A DNA stretch of 64,000 nucleotides from Paragorgia papillata (lineage: Eukaryota; Cnidaria; Anthozoa; Scleralcyonacea; Coralliidae). Positions 1-11,587 of this stretch are shown here, one piece after another (position 1 is the first letter of the stretch; each line of letters opens with the position of its first letter). Made by a program: the position numbers and the translations under genes. The stretch covers positions 1,468,501 through 1,532,500 of the forward strand of contig JAWNZC010000003.1 of assembly GCA_035771165.1 (NCBI GenBank), given 5' to 3'. The notes under the pieces are model-generated. The model was not told the DNA's origin and ran no database searches. It worked only from the letters and a program-made list of their open reading frames with translations.

Positions 1-394
1 AAAAGTTACAATGAAAAGAAAGTAACTAGTTACAGTTACAAAGTTACTTCAAAAATTTTGTAACTAGTTACAAAGTTACATTCCATTGTCCGTGTTACTA
101 GAATCAACAAAGAAATTACTGATTTTTAGATGCCAGTACCATAATTATGTTTTTACAGCTAAATGCCTAACTATAGTTGTCACTAAGCAGAAATAGTCAA
201 ATGTGTACATAATGTACCTTTATTATTGTATCAAAACAATTTTTATCAAGAAAGAATGACATCCTCAACTGAATATCAGTAACTATAGTCACATTTTTTA
301 ACCAAGAAAAAGTAACTAGTTTCAGTTACAGTTACTTAAAAATGTAACTAGTTACTGTAGCTAGTTACTTGTAACGAAGTTACTCACAGCACTG
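1..394. repeat. End of a nonautonomous hAT-like element
   Basis: The segment is packed with copies of the short palindrome GTAACTAGTTAC and variants (start, 61-90, 310-385) and ends at 387-394 in CAGCACTG. Read on the minus strand it begins CAGTGCTGTGAGTAACT, the form expected of a hAT-type terminal inverted repeat. The partner end lies outside the window, so the target duplication cannot be tested. No coding content is seen. Confidence 0.45.
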
Positions 395-1150
395 ATTTTA
401 AGTGCATGAAAAAAAAATATATGTTCAAGCTTCCATGCAATGTTCATTATTTAAAAATAAAGCAGTAAATTTCAATGTGTATAACAATAATCAACATTGC
501 AAGAATATGAATATTGTAAAAGCTCCATCAAGCCCCACCCAGGTTTTTTTAATTTTTGACCTTGTAAAGGGGGAGCTTAATAGAGCTCTTACAGTAATCA
601 CACAAGTCAGATTGATATGAATAGTGGCAGCTAGATCAAAAAACCATTTTATTTTATATAATAGATATTTAGTTTGCAACAACTGGGAAAGTAAACCGAC
701 ACTTGGCATGCATGTAGTTTTCTGGTAAGTCATTCCTGATTAGGCCCTTGATAGTATATGGTCACCAAACCATTCCTTAGTTCAATTTTTGATGCTCCTT
801 TTGTTATACAACTGACAGGGCTTGCTTTGCATCCTTAGTTCCTACGAGATAAATGAAAACCAAAGTTGAACAAAGTTAAAGAAGTCTAGTTCAAGCATAA
901 AGTTACAAAAAATTATTAATGGTTTATTTTGTATATTAATATTAGAGATTATGCAAGTACAGTATCTCATGACTTGTTCATCTTGCAGTTAGTTACCAAA
1001 ACTGTTGCCCTGCTGTTTCTTTACAATGACACGGAGCTTCTAAACAAGTTTACTAATAATAACATAAAATCAAAATGCTGTTCTTGTTTATTCAAATCAG
1101 TCACCTACCAGTTCACTGCTTGGAAAACTGATCGAAAGCTATCTTTATGT
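395..1150. other. No gene recognised
   Basis: AT-rich sequence with only short open frames (up to 80 codons) that show no family resemblance, no compositional bias and no clear splice structure. I see no repeat ends here. Confidence 0.5.
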
Positions 1151-1154
1151 AATA

Positions 1155-1430
1155 TTTAAAACATGACTGCAGTCTGAGTGTGTTATCAGATTTAAAACCA
1201 CGAGGGCGCAGCCCGAGTGTTTTAGATCTGATAAAACATGTGATGCGAGTGTTTTGAATGGCTTCAAAAATGATTCGTTATTGGATGTTATATGTTCATT
1301 AGTATTCTTTATATAAAATTGTATGTTCATTAGTATTTTTTCTGACGTCAAGAAGTTTTATCAGGTATAAAACCACGGACATGGTACTGATTTCCTTTGT
1401 GTTTTCCTCATGAATTATTAATGAGTTTTT
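1155..1430. repeat. Dispersed repeat with palindromic core
   Basis: Contains imperfect inverted segments around GTTATCAGATTTAAAACC and its mirror near 1225-1245, and ends with TTTTCCTCATGAATTATT followed by AATGAG. The same layout and the same TTTCCTCATGAATTATTAAT string recur at about 57600-57890, so this is a dispersed nonautonomous repeat, probably a MITE. A weaker match to the motif lies near 28920-28945. Confidence 0.45.
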
Positions 1431-2220
1431 GAACTATTTTTATTACCCTTGCCAGGTAGACATTACAGTTACCAACATAGACATTAATTACATACTGCAG
1501 GCCCAACATACTTAAGACAAAAAAATAGAAGAGCAAAAAAGAATTCTGTCATTCTCATGGCAGCAGAAGGATGCTGTTATTGATGGCCATCCTCTAGGCT
1601 GAACCTTCTTGAGAAGACCCAAGCAAATACACAATTACCAGACATTCAGAGCAGCTGGTACAGCACTGAGACATCCTGTACATACATGTACAGTGCTATT
1701 AAAATGTTTATACTAATTCGTATGCAGTGATTAAAAAACAAGAGAGTGGTATGACAAGAAGGTGATTGTAATCCAAAGCCAAATGAAAGATTTGAGCAAA
1801 TTACAAGTAGAAAGTAAACAAAGATATTTATAACTCATTCACTCCGTTTTATATTGTTAAAATTGTTGAATTAAAATGATTTCTCTAAACCTACCTTGTT
1901 TGTAAACTGCTTGCTTGAATCTTTTTTCTTTTTCCCGTCTGTTTCATCACTTCGATCGCGATTCATCTCATAATTTATATTCAAGTGGTGTTTGAAGCAG
2001 CATGTCACATCATCATGGCGGCATTGTCATGACCATTTTCCAGCCAAAATTTAATATCTAACTGTTCCAGTGCACACAATCAGAATCACTGCATATTTCA
2101 AAAATAATATCTCCTTTTACCATGTCATCCGAACTATTTTCCATCCTTAAATCTCAAGATATGGCCAGTCGCAAGGTTCCAAAACAAGGCCACGGTGTTC
2201 CAATAACATCACATGACACC
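1431..2220. other. No gene recognised
   Basis: Intergenic AT-rich sequence. No ORF of note, no recognisable repeat terminus and no RNA gene seen. Confidence 0.45.
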
Positions 2221-2224
2221 CCCG

Positions 2225-2421
2225 TTAATTTATGTTAATTATGTTAATCACATTTTAATCGCTCGTTGGGGAGTTAAAAAGTGGTTAGTTAATCACCCGA
2301 CTAATCACCCTTTATACAACGCAATTTTGCTGGGTGATTAACTAATCATGATTAAGAAGTTAATCACTGGTTAACTCTTAATCATGATTAAAGTTAATCA
2401 CTTTTTTATACAACCGGCCCC
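2225..2421. repeat. Terminal part of a MITE ending ACAACCGGCCCC
   Basis: A run of related words (GTTAATCAC, TAATCATGATTA, GTTAATCACC) in both orientations ends in TATACAACCGGCCCC at 2407-2421, so on the minus strand the terminus reads GGGGCCGGTTGTATA. I do not find the partner terminus, so this is probably a truncated copy. It abuts the first Polinton-derived coding segment at about 2422, so it either marks the Polinton breakpoint or was inserted into it. Confidence 0.45.
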
Positions 2422-2423
2422 AG

Positions 2424-2690
2424 CTGTTGGAATTCCTTTATTACAATCAATAAAATTAATTTTTCTTTTTTTTTCTTTAATAATCTTTTGTATAGTTTGA
2501 TATATTTGTTGTTCAGCAGTGTAGAGATAAATAATTTTATTAATTTTCGGTTCAATTATCACTTCAATAGAATTCAGTAATTTATATATCCAAAATGTCT
2601 TTCCAGATTGACTTGGTCCGCATAATGTTAACATAAAAGGATGTTGAAATGGTATTACAACACTGTTTAGTTTATCCAGTGTTTTCTAAA
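2424..2690 (-). pseudogene. Polinton packaging ATPase, N-terminal fragment
   Basis: FtsK/HerA-type ATPase that pumps viral DNA into capsids. The fragment contains HPFMLTLCGPSQSGKTFW, a P-loop of the GxxxSGKT form preceded by the HPF motif usual in Polinton ATPases, followed by a segment like the beta-strand 2 region (KIIYLYTAEQQIY). The reading frame continues upstream of the first methionine for about 20 codons and meets an in-frame stop near 2690. It is cut at 2422 by the MITE junction, so Walker B and the arginine finger are missing. It is too short to be functional. It lies directly downstream of the PolB fragment on the same strand, an arrangement compatible with Polinton gene order. Confidence 0.7.
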
Positions 2691-3400
2691 AAACCATACG
2701 GAAAAGTATAGAAATTATTTTTAACAACACGTTTATTAAAAGTAAAAGTAAATATTTTAGTTTCATCTTGCATAAAAACATGATTTAATTTATCTCTTGT
2801 TATTTTATCGTGATATGTAATTTATTTATTTTTTCAACACATTTAGATAACGATTCAAAATTTAATATCTTTTTTACATGTTCATTAGTTAAACAATCAT
2901 TACGATCATTGTCATCATCGTCTTTTTCTTTTAAATTAGTTCGATAAGAATAAGATTTTGGACCGGTAGAACAAAATTGATTAAAAGTAATCCATTCATT
3001 CTCTTTTAACTCATTTGTTAATTCTCCTAAATAATTCCCTGTTTCAATACCGTCTTCGTTATTTTTTTTAACACAAAAAACGGAATCGGTATCAAAATAT
3101 AAAACACGTTCACCTAGTTTATCAATTAAGTCAAATAATTTCAAACTGTCACCTCATCTGTTTTCATATAAGTGACTCGTAAAATTTCACCATTAACAAA
3201 ATCAATTCCCGTTAATTTTACATTTGAATCATTCGCTAATGGTCGCCACGATTGTGTCGACGCTTTTAAAACAATTGACGCCGCCCCACGATACACGAAT
3301 GACGCAAAGGGGTAAAAATTTAGGAATAATTCTGATTTTATCGAAAAAACACAAGCAGTACCTCATTTTAAATTACGTGCTACTAAAAGTATAAAACCAC
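2684..3400 (-). pseudogene. Protein-primed family B DNA polymerase, C-terminal fragment
   Basis: Palm-domain end of a Polinton/adenovirus-type PolB, the replicative polymerase. The catalytic motif C is visible as ERVLYFDTDSVF at about 3080-3115, followed by a GNYLGELTNEL segment and an F-x3-GPKSYSY motif typical of this family. A further stretch (3148-3400) has IDFVNGEILRVTY, like the strand before the KxxxY region. It appears joined to the motif C part by a small deletion with a frame change near 3145. Another frame change near 2825 separates motif C from a C-terminal tail ending near 2675. The exonuclease domain and motif A are missing. Replication is not possible from this copy. Confidence 0.75.
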
Positions 3401-3463
3401 ACCGAGAAATATTAGTTGATTACGGAACTGAATATTGGCCAAGGGGATACTTTGGTGAAAAAA

Positions 3464-3729
3464 ATGGGTAATAAACGTCAAAGAGGCGGTACTTTCAAAG
3501 GAGGAAAAAGACAAAGAGGACGAAGTCAAAAAGGAGGAAAAAAAACAAAACAATTTTTTAATTCACCTGTATTACGTGATTTTGTAAAAACAAAAAATTT
3601 AATTAAAAAAAAATAATTAATGCGAAAAAACAAATAATTAATGAAAAAAATAATGTATTTAAAAAAAATCAGGCTGGAGGAATTGTAAATTACCATAGAA
3701 ATTATCCTGAAAAATATTTTGTATATTAA
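3464..3729 (+). pseudogene. Small basic Gly/Lys/Arg-rich core-like protein, frameshifted
   Basis: The first ATG at 3464 opens a very basic ORF with a twice-repeated GGK.QRGR-type motif (GGTFKGGKRQRGRSQKGGKK). It stops after 50 codons in a run of nine A residues. In the next frame the coding character resumes and runs to a stop at 3727-3729, so an indel in the A run has split one protein of roughly 85 residues. Composition and position next to PolB suggest a DNA-condensing virion core protein, similar in kind to adenoviral core peptides. This is inference from composition only. It is the only plus-strand gene in this block. Confidence 0.45.
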
Positions 3730-3797
3730 ATTAATTTATAATAAAAAAACCAAACACTTAAAAAAAATCACTTTTTTATTCTTTTTTATTCTTTTTT

Positions 3798-3985
3798 TTA
3801 CTCGTATTCATCAGAATAAACTATACAAATTTCATAATCTACATAGGGTTTCAGAGCTTCACCATATTTTACATTTCCCTTAATTTTATAATCGCCTTCA
3901 AATAAAACAGATTGAACCAATGCAAGATCTTCATCATGTTGTAATTTATATTTTAAATCGGTAAATTCAATCGATTTTGAAAACA
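3798..3985 (-). pseudogene. Unknown Polinton protein, C-terminal piece
   Basis: An acidic 62-codon frame ending IVYSDEYE. The apparent start methionine is created at the edge of the (ATA)n tail of the LINE inserted at 3986, so the true frame began upstream. The likely upstream pieces are 6430-6780 and 10956-11426, on the same strand, separated by the LINE and the hAT element. I do not recognise the family. Late-gene or capsid-associated roles are possible but not shown. Confidence 0.4.
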
Positions 3986-6425
3986 TAATAATAATAATAA
4001 TATTTATTGCTTATATTGCGCAAATTAACATGTTAAAATATGATCAAATGCGCATTACACATGATCATTAATTAATTATTATGCTATAGGCTAACAGTGG
4101 TACATATGCTTACTAACATTTTCCTTACAAGTTAAAAGCTTCACTAAAATAATGAGACTTTAAAAGTTTTTTAAAAATATTAAAATTCTTCTCATTCCTA
4201 ATGTGTGTAGGGAGACTGTTCCATACGTTGGGCGCCGCGTTCGAAAATGCTGTATGGCCCAAGGTTTCTTTGTTTTGGCGCTCTTGTCCAATAGGAGTAT
4301 ACCTCCATTTGATCTTAAGTTGTATCGTAGGATCTTTCTAACTTCTATTAGACTACTCAGATACTTGGGTGCCAAGCCACTAATGCATTTATGCACCAAT
4401 ATGGCAATTTTAAAAAGAATTATATATTTGACAGGTAACCAATGTAACTGTATAAGAGTAGGTGTAATATAATCATACTTTGGAACATAGCATACTAATC
4501 GAGCTGCTGTGTTTTGTACTCTTTGTAACTTTAACAAATGGGTAGCTGAGACGCCAAACAATAAACCATTACAATAGTCAATCCTTGACATTATCACTGC
4601 CTGCACTAAGGACTTCCTGTTACCATAGTTCATAAATTTTCTGATCCGTCGGATGTTATGTAGATGGTATAACACAGACTGGCAAATCTTGTTTATGTGT
4701 GTGGTCATTTTGAGATTCTCATCAAACCACGCTCCAATATTTCTGACGGACGTTGCCTTTGAGACGCACGTTTGTCCAATAGTGAGTTCAGATATATTGA
4801 CCTTACTTAGTTGTGCACGGGACCCAATAACTATAAATTCAGTCTTTTTCTCGTTTAGCCTAAGCTTGTCCACTGTCATCCAAGTCTTGATATCTTTGAT
4901 GCAGCTTTGAAGCGCATCTACAGCATCAAACTCACTCATTGCAGAATCCGGCTTGAAAGATAAATAGAGCTGAGTGTCATCAGCATACGCATGCGCGTCT
5001 GGGAGATGATTTTTTATAATTTCAAACAATTTACTTACGTAGATGTTGAATAATAGTGGACCCAAACAAGAACCTTGCGGTACACCTTGAGATAGAACAA
5101 ACCTGTCTGAACAAACTCCGTTAACCAAAGCACGTTGTGATCTATCCAACAGATATGATCTAAACCATTTAAGAGCGCTGTCAGTAACCCCAAAAACTAA
5201 CTTCAAGACGGTTTAATAACACTTGATGGTCCACAGTGTCAAATGCGGCACTTAGGTCCAGAAGGACCAATAGTGTAACTCTTTGACGGTCCATATTGCA
5301 TAGAATATCATTTTGAACCTTCAGCAAAGCGGTTTCTGTGCTGTGACCTTCCCTATAAGCAGATTGTAGTACCGGGTAGAGATCCGAGCTCATCATATGA
5401 TTATTTAATTGATCATACACCGCTTTCTCTGTGATTTTCGATACAAACTGGAGGTTGTTGATAGGTCTCAAATTAGAAAAAGCAGCATTCTGCCCAGGTT
5501 TCTTTAATCTCGGATCAACCACTGCTTCTTTCCATGCCATGGGGAAATAACCAGATGACAACGATGAGTTAACCATGCACGTGATGACAGGGAGGAGCTC
5601 TTCGATATTCTTTACGACAAGCGACGTTGGCATTGGATCAAGCGAGCAGCTCTTCTTGGTTGACCTTTGGATAAGCTGATACACCTCATTTCTCGAGAGG
5701 ACTGCAAACGTTTCTAATTTTTTTTCTGCTTTGAAAACAGGCTCACCTATTATTTTGTCATAGTCGTCTTGATCAATCACCACTGCGTCAAGTTCACCGC
5801 GAATAGTCATGATCTTACGATAGAAGAATGATCCAATATCATTTGCCAATGCCGTATTGTCGAGGTGGTCGGGGAAGCACAAATCCACTTTTGGATGGAG
5901 AAGAACCTTCATTGCCTTAAATAATTTACCCTGATCACCTTCATTATCCTTGAAAAACTCTGTGTAGAACTCCTTACGTGCCTTATTACAAATATATGTA
6001 AGCTGATTTTTCATCCTTTTGAACCTGGCCAAATCTTCTGTTGACCTAGTTCGTCTCCAGGTACGCTCTGCCTTTCGACGCTGCCTTTTCGCTTCTGCAA
6101 TGTCATTATTAAACCAGGGGACCTTGGTCCTAGCCTTCACCGTTTTTGTTCTTAGTGGCGCATGACAATCCAATACTAATCTTAGTGTAGTGTTATAATC
6201 ATGCAAGAGCGTATCTAGGTCATTAGGATTCAACAATTCAGCATGTTCATTGACGCATATGTCAGAGCAAGACAATGCCTGCTTAAAACAAGTCATATCT
6301 ATAGCCTTGGTTTTCCTAAATGATACTTTCTTTGCTTGTGATCTGCGTTTAGAGATGGCGAGGTTGCAGCGGATAACATCGCTTCCTATAATCTTATTAG
6401 TGGTCCTTCAGTCTTTATACCAGGT
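3986..6425 (-). mobile_element. 5'-truncated CR1/L2-like LINE
   Basis: Minus-strand non-LTR retrotransposon. Its 3' end has AATAAA followed by a short (ATT)n tail at about 3986-4005, as expected of CR1/L2-like LINEs. The 5' end breaks off near 6425 inside the region between endonuclease and reverse transcriptase, typical of target-primed reverse transcription that stalled early. It interrupts an unknown Polinton ORF. No clear target duplication could be fixed by eye. Confidence 0.75.
4160..6420 (-). pseudogene. LINE reverse transcriptase, frameshifted
   Basis: Two overlapping frames (6420-5181 and 5206-4160) encode one reverse transcriptase split by a frameshift near 5200. In the first part I see an SFRKTKAID-like linker, the LRPI-type motif (NLRPINNLQFVSKI), the FREGHSTETALL region (YREGHSTETALL here) and palm motif A LLDLSAAFDTVDH. 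The second part has SQGVPQGSCLGPLLF, the catalytic box AYADDTQLYLSF, then the thumb and a C-terminal tail with HWLPV. These are CR1/L2-clade features. The apurinic endonuclease domain is missing through 5' truncation. Confidence 0.85.
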
Positions 6426-6429
6426 TGTG

Positions 6430-6780
6430 CAACATATGAGCCCATAAAAGCATCTGGTAAAGGGTAATTGGGATCTTTCAATAAATGTTTCTCAAAAATT
6501 ATTTTTTTTACTTGCATCACAGAAAAAGTTATAGCGTCATACAAAGCTTTACAATTTTTTTTAATATCAATTTTAATACTATGAATAATTTTTTTCTTCT
6601 TCTATTCATTTTCTAAATCTATTGTTAAAGAAGCATCTGAAAAACTGGGTAGAGGATCAGCATAATAAGGATTATATGTCATGATGCTACCGTCTTGTGC
6701 AACAATCTCTTGTCTAATAACACCTCTTGACCACAAATTTTCTTTAAGATAAGGGGTGTAAAACTTAGTAACTCCAAATG
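6430..6780 (-). pseudogene. Unknown Polinton protein, middle piece
   Basis: AT-rich minus-strand coding segment between the LINE and the hAT target site. One frame runs through (containing NPYYADPLPSFSDA and DPNYPLPDAFMGSYVA) with a single in-frame TAG near 6607. At 6773-6780 it enters the TCCAAATG duplicated by the hAT insertion, and the same kind of coding sequence resumes beyond 10934. I do not recognise a family. The segment is noted because three separate elements have hit the same gene. Confidence 0.45.
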
Positions 6781-7179
6781 CAGGACCGGATTAGGGTTGC
6801 GCGAGGCCCCCGGCATTTTTTCAGCGCGGGGCCCCTTTACAGTTTACCCCCCCCCCCCCCAAGTCCCGACAGACCGACGGCGTTGTAAACAATATACGCA
6901 AAAAAATAGCAAAACAACAAAAGATAAAATTCTGCGTTTTGTCCCCTAAACGATTAAAAGTTGCCTTTGTATTTACAAAAAGTGTTTGTGCACTGTTTGT
7001 GAACAATACAATAATACATTATACATTATATACAAGAAAAAATAAAGTTAAATGTTAATCCAGCTAGTATAAAGTCATGGAAAAAGTGTATATGCATGAA
7101 GCCATAAACACGCAAATCATTTGCGTCTCAATTTCCAGATGCCTTGTAAACATTATGTTTACGGGATTTCTGAATGGCT

Positions 7180-9730
7180 TCAATCATTAATTAAAGACGA
7201 AAGAATTTTCCGCAGAAGCTCGTGTTCCACGCTGAGCAGGGTAAGGCTGTTTAGCCTCTTCTGTGTCACGCACGATCGAACTTGGCTTTTTATTCGCTTC
7301 AGTGTAGAGAATGATCTTTCGCCGGAACAGTTCGAGATCATAAGACAAAGATAAATGCGAAATGCAATAAAGGTGTTCGGAAATAAAGTTTCCAGATTAT
7401 TGTCCACAAGAAGCTTATACATTCGCAATTCCAGCGACTCCACGTTTAATCTGATGTCATCGTCATCTTTAGTTATTACAGCAACGCCATCAGGAGATTC
7501 CTCGGTCGTAGCTCGGGTTGAAGAAGTAGCAGCAGGGATTGCTGGAGAAGCAGTTGCACTTAATGCTTTCTTAACAAATTCTGTGTTAAGAAAACTTGAA
7601 AAATGTACTAATTCGTCTGGCAGACTGTCTTCAAGATCTGTGGGGTAAGCTTTTTGAAGGCTGTCCGCACTCTTGACCACTTGATCGTCTGGTAGCTCCT
7701 TAAACCTGGTTGGTCAGTCCGCAGCAGGTTGTTGCCAGCTAGCTGTTGGATTCTTCGATTTTCTTCAGCGACTCTACTCCTTTTTTGCTAATCAACTTTC
7801 GAGCAAAAGCCTGCCAACAGTCAAACGCATGTCTGACACTCGCTGGTCCGCACGCGCAGACGCCGCAGAAGCTGTAGTGAAAGGATATGAGAAAATTAAC
7901 GCTGCTTTGGAGGAAATCGCTGACGACGTCGACCAGAAACCCGACTGCCGCCAAGAGGCCCGTGGACTCGCCGCCTATATGAATTGCCTCGAAACCGGCA
8001 TACTTGCTGCTTTGTGGTACCACATCCTGCATCGTTTTAACGGTAGCAGTCAAGTCCTGCAATCAGCCGACCAAGATCTCGATACCGCTGTTGCAATCTA
8101 TGAGTCTCTCATAGAATTTATCCGTAAGCTGCGGACAAGATTTGAAGAGTTTGAGGCTAAAGGGAAGAAGCTCAGTGAATGTGACAATTACACGGAAGAA
8201 GTTAGACGCGTACGTCAACGAAATCGGCGTTATGATGAGCCAGGATCAGCGCTTGAATTGCCGCAGACTCCAGCCGACAAGTTTCGCATGCGCACGTTCC
8301 TGGTTATTGTCGACAGTATAGATGGGGAATTGCAGAAACGACTTGGCGCGTATGAAGATATTGCTGCGAAGTTTGGGTTCATAGTCAGCCAACTCACAAT
8401 GCTGTAGAATAATGGCTTGCATGCCATTATATTTCCCACTCATATTGCTTGCGTTATCGTATGATTGGCCACGGCAGTCAGCAACATCGATGCCATGGTT
8501 TGCCAAGAATGTGAGCAAGCTTTCTGCTAGTTCCTGTCCACTGTGACTTTGCATGTCCAGGAATGTTAAAAATCGTTCAACAGGACCCGATGGCAGAACG
8601 TACCGAAGAATACAAGTGAGCTGATCAACGTGAGAAATATCGGGTGTTGAATCTACAGAAACCGAAAAATATTTGGCTGACTTCACTTCCGTTATAATAT
8701 TATCGAGCAAACGATTTCCCATCAAATTCTTCGCAAATTGTCTTAGATAGATAGGAAGTGTGACCCCGTCCTTTGTTGTTTGCGTTATGATTAATATGCT
8801 GCGCTAGAAATGGATCAAACTTGGCCAACAGCTCCAAAATACCCAAATAGTTTCCGTTTCTGGATGAACCGACAACTTCATCTGAGCCACAAAATGCTAA
8901 ACCGCACTCAGATAAGAAACGAATAGTTTCTATCACCCGCTCTAGCACAGCACGCCAATAACTGCGCTCTGCGTTGGCCTGTCTAACCAGTTCCGCATCA
9001 ACCCGACAGTTTGCATCACTGCATTGTAATAGCGGAATCATGGCTTCTCAGTGCGCTGAACTGTTCTCATGACATGGAATTGATTGAGAAGCGCGTTTCC
9101 AGTCCTTATATCCCTGCTTCCCAAAAACTGAGGAATATGTCATCAGTTTACATGCAAAACAGTACACTGCATGTTCAGATGGCGAGTAACAGAGCCAGGT
9201 ACGAGGATGTTGTTGTTTTGTGAGCTGATGTGTGTATGTGAACAGGCTTTTCTGGCACTGTCGGTTGTACTGCATCCGAATTGTTGCAGTCGCCACTTCC
9301 TTTCGCTGCCCAGTATTCCCTCATACTGTCCGAAACATCAGCAGGCCACAACCCCAAATCACAAGAATATGAAGTTGAAGTGGAAGGACCGTCAGATGTC
9401 GGAGATGTGGCAGTCAATTCAGGTAATTCGTCTGCGGAATCTGCCTCTGTTGCCAGTATTGTTGCAGTCGTGCGCGACTCATCAGATTGAGAACTAGCAC
9501 CTTCACCATGTTGTTGAGGTTGCACAACCGCAAGCGCATCTATACTGCTACCAGTGTCACTAGTCTCATTACCAGTACCAGCGCTGCTCTTGGGAAAAAA
9601 CAGCGTCGATATTTTCGGCACTTTAGCCAAAGCTTTGCTTTCTCGTGCGTCTCGTTCTTCCTTTGCTTTGCATTTTGCTGCTCCAGAATGATATTGGCGA
9701 TGCTTGTCCCGTTCACGACCACCCTGTAGA
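7180..9730 (-). pseudogene. hAT transposase (TTF zinc finger, hAT dimerisation), rearranged
   Basis: Cut-and-paste transposase of the TTF-type/ZMYM-like hAT group. On the minus strand from 9730: a basic N-terminus with KVPKISTLFF; a TTF zinc finger (RTWLCYSPSEHAVYCFACKL, 9048-9220); the catalytic-domain start with SVDSTPDISHVDQL at about 8620-8660 and GIDVADCRGQSYDNASNM at about 8430-8500; then the C-terminal dimerisation block with NCSGERSFSTLKRIKSQVRS at 7240-7340. Frame changes separate the pieces. The central part (about 7690-8385) is present but inverted, on the plus strand, so the gene cannot be expressed intact. Confidence 0.85.
7690..8385 (+). other. Inverted internal segment of the hAT transposase
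   Basis: On the plus strand this segment encodes, without a stop, the hAT RNase H-fold insertion region: SLNLVGQSAAGCCQLAV, then SDTRWSARADA near 7829, and ending KFGFIV near 8388. In intact relatives this belongs between the QHCELADY part (minus strand, about 8395) and the LQKAYPTDLEDSL part (minus strand, about 7655). The segment has therefore flipped in place. The breakpoints are near 7690 and 8385. I see no repeats at the breakpoints that would explain the flip. Confidence 0.75.
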
Positions 9731-10955
9731 ACTCACAGCTCTACTGTAGCAAACATGGAAACTAAAACAGTTTAAAATATACTATAAATTAACCCTTTCA
9801 CGGCGGGTTCAAAGGTAAATATAAATTTTAAAACGGCGGCATCAACAGTGCTGACAGATATTGCCACATGTCTTCCGAGTGTTCTTCCATAATCCATCTC
9901 AACAAAAACAATCAAAATTTTGCTCATCGGTTTATTCGGTTATTAGTGTACTATTTCATTAGCTATAGGGCTGTTTATATACGGGAGAGTTAGAGTTAGT
10001 AGAGTTACTAACCCATTTATACAAACAACTTTACGTCTAAGTTCTTAGTAACACTACTAACACAGTAACACACGGTTACCATGGTCATGCGAGCTGACCT
10101 ATCTATAATAATTAATTATATATAAAGCGCAGTTTATCAGTTCTTTGAATTCGGATGAATCGGATCATCTCGGGAATCGAGAGCTTTGAAAGTTTATAAG
10201 ATACAAACTTGAGTTACTTCACAAACATTTACAGTTCATAGTCACAGTTAACAGTTTAAGATTTCATTTATAAATTATAATAAAACCCGTCGAGGCACAT
10301 GACATGCTTTGATACAGCCATACAGGAAACTAAACGTTAACATTACTAGTAAAACTTACCAAATCCCAGTAAGTCCCTTGATCCCAGCTGCCTTTGTTTG
10401 CCTCCGATAGTGATAGTCCGATATAAATTGAAATGATTCAAGCGAGTCAATGCTCAAAGCTGTTGATTTGACATTTTGACTGCGTCAGTGCGTCCGAATT
10501 CCGAAACAGCGCATTGTGTGTTTACTTGCCAGTATGAGACTACGAGTCGTATCAATTAAGCGAGACAGTGTCTCACAGTGAGTATAAACAATATCATATG
10601 ACATAATGACAGCTTTGTGATACCTTACCTATATGTAAGCTTTTCTTACTATAATAATTAAACATTAGCTAACTAGATTATAAAACAAATAATAACTTAA
10701 TAGTATTTACCTGTTGTGAAGTGTGAACGCCAAAAGCCATAGACTTCTGCCGCCCTTGACAACATTTTGAAGCCCCGCACTCTTCGGGGCCCCGCGTTTT
10801 TGGGGGCCCCGCGCTTTTGGGGGCCTCGCGCTTTCTGGGGCCTATCGCTTTGTAGAAAGGAAGTGCAGAACAAAAAAGTGCGCAATCAGAAAGCGTGGGG
10901 CCCCGGTTCTGCCATGGGGTTAATCCGGGACTGTCCAAATGCCAGAAGCGATATT

Positions 10956-11426
10956 TTAAAAAAAATTTTTAACGTATTCAGGAATCTTACAAATTTTTTC
11001 ATAAACTCTCGCTGCAAAAAGAAGAACCTCATAGAAGGCACAATGACAATTTGGTTTTACATTTTGTCTACATCTCTTTATATCCTTATTAAAATACGTT
11101 AGTAATTTCTCGTATTTTTCTACATTAAAATGTTCTAAATTTATAGCTGGAATACAAAATTGTTTACATAAACTACATTCAATATTACCTCCTTTATAAC
11201 CAATTAAAACATCATTCGTTTTTCCCATTTTTTCTTTAAAATATGTGAAAAATTCTAATTGACTAAGGTAATATTTGTTTTTTCTATAATTGTATAATTT
11301 TAGTCCATGAATTGAAAATTGTTTTCTCACACAAACTTTATTTCTTTCATCCAAATATCGATACGGGTTTTCGCCAAAAAGATCCTCAGCAAAACAATGA
11401 ATTAGATCGTGTCTTTTTGTTGACAT
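10956..11426 (-). pseudogene. Unknown Polinton protein, N-terminal piece
   Basis: The first true ATG is at 11424-11426 (the frame is open a few codons further up, but with TTG). About 156 residues follow, with paired cysteines (CSLCKQFC, and CHC near the end). The ORF stops in a run of eight T residues at about 10956. In the neighbouring frame the coding continues to the hAT target site at 10941, so a homopolymer indel probably created this stop. The gene would then have continued into 6780-6430 and 3985-3798. No family recognised. Confidence 0.45.
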
Positions 11427-11428
11427 AT

Positions 11429-11587
11429 TCAAAATAGAAACTTCACGATAATAACGTTTCCATTAATTTGATAACATTCACAATCCATAATATGCGTTAC
11501 ATTTTCCAAAATTTTTATCCCTTTTTCATTAAATAAATCCTCATGATCGTTGATTTGATTAAATTGACTGTCATACACAGAATACAT
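11429..11587 (-). CDS. Small 52-residue ORF upstream of the Cys-pair protein
   Basis: ATG at 11585-11587, stop at 11429-11431, only three bases from the ATG of the next gene on the same strand (TGAATATG arrangement). The product starts MYSVYDSQFNQIND and is acidic in the middle with a hydrophobic end. Tight spacing and composition like its neighbours suggest a real viral gene. No family recognised; it could also be the detached front of the next ORF. Confidence 0.35.
   Translation of the reverse strand: MYSVYDSQFNQINDHEDLFNEKGIKILENVTHIMDCECYQINGNVIIVKFLF

Larger units (their letters stand above)
6781..10933 (-). mobile_element. hAT DNA transposon with 8-bp TSD
   Basis: Bounded by perfect 8-bp direct repeats TCCAAATG at 6773-6780 and 10934-10941. 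The ends read CAGGACCGGATTAG on the left and, on the minus strand at the right, CAGTCCCGGATTAAC, which are imperfect short hAT TIRs. GC-rich subterminal direct repeats of a GGGGCCCCGCGCTTT type are stacked at 10787-10850, with a related GC-rich block at 6797-6836. The element is 4153 bp and encodes a TTF-zinc-finger hAT transposase. It disrupts an unknown Polinton ORF. Confidence 0.88.

Noticed and set aside
1..394. Regulatory palindrome cluster (GTAACTAGTTAC)
   Set aside because: The repeated words lead directly to a hAT-like terminus, so subterminal transposon repeats explain them.
10678..11102. Open frames over GGGGCCCC repeats
   Set aside because: Produced by the GC-rich subterminal repeats of the hAT element and running across its boundary.
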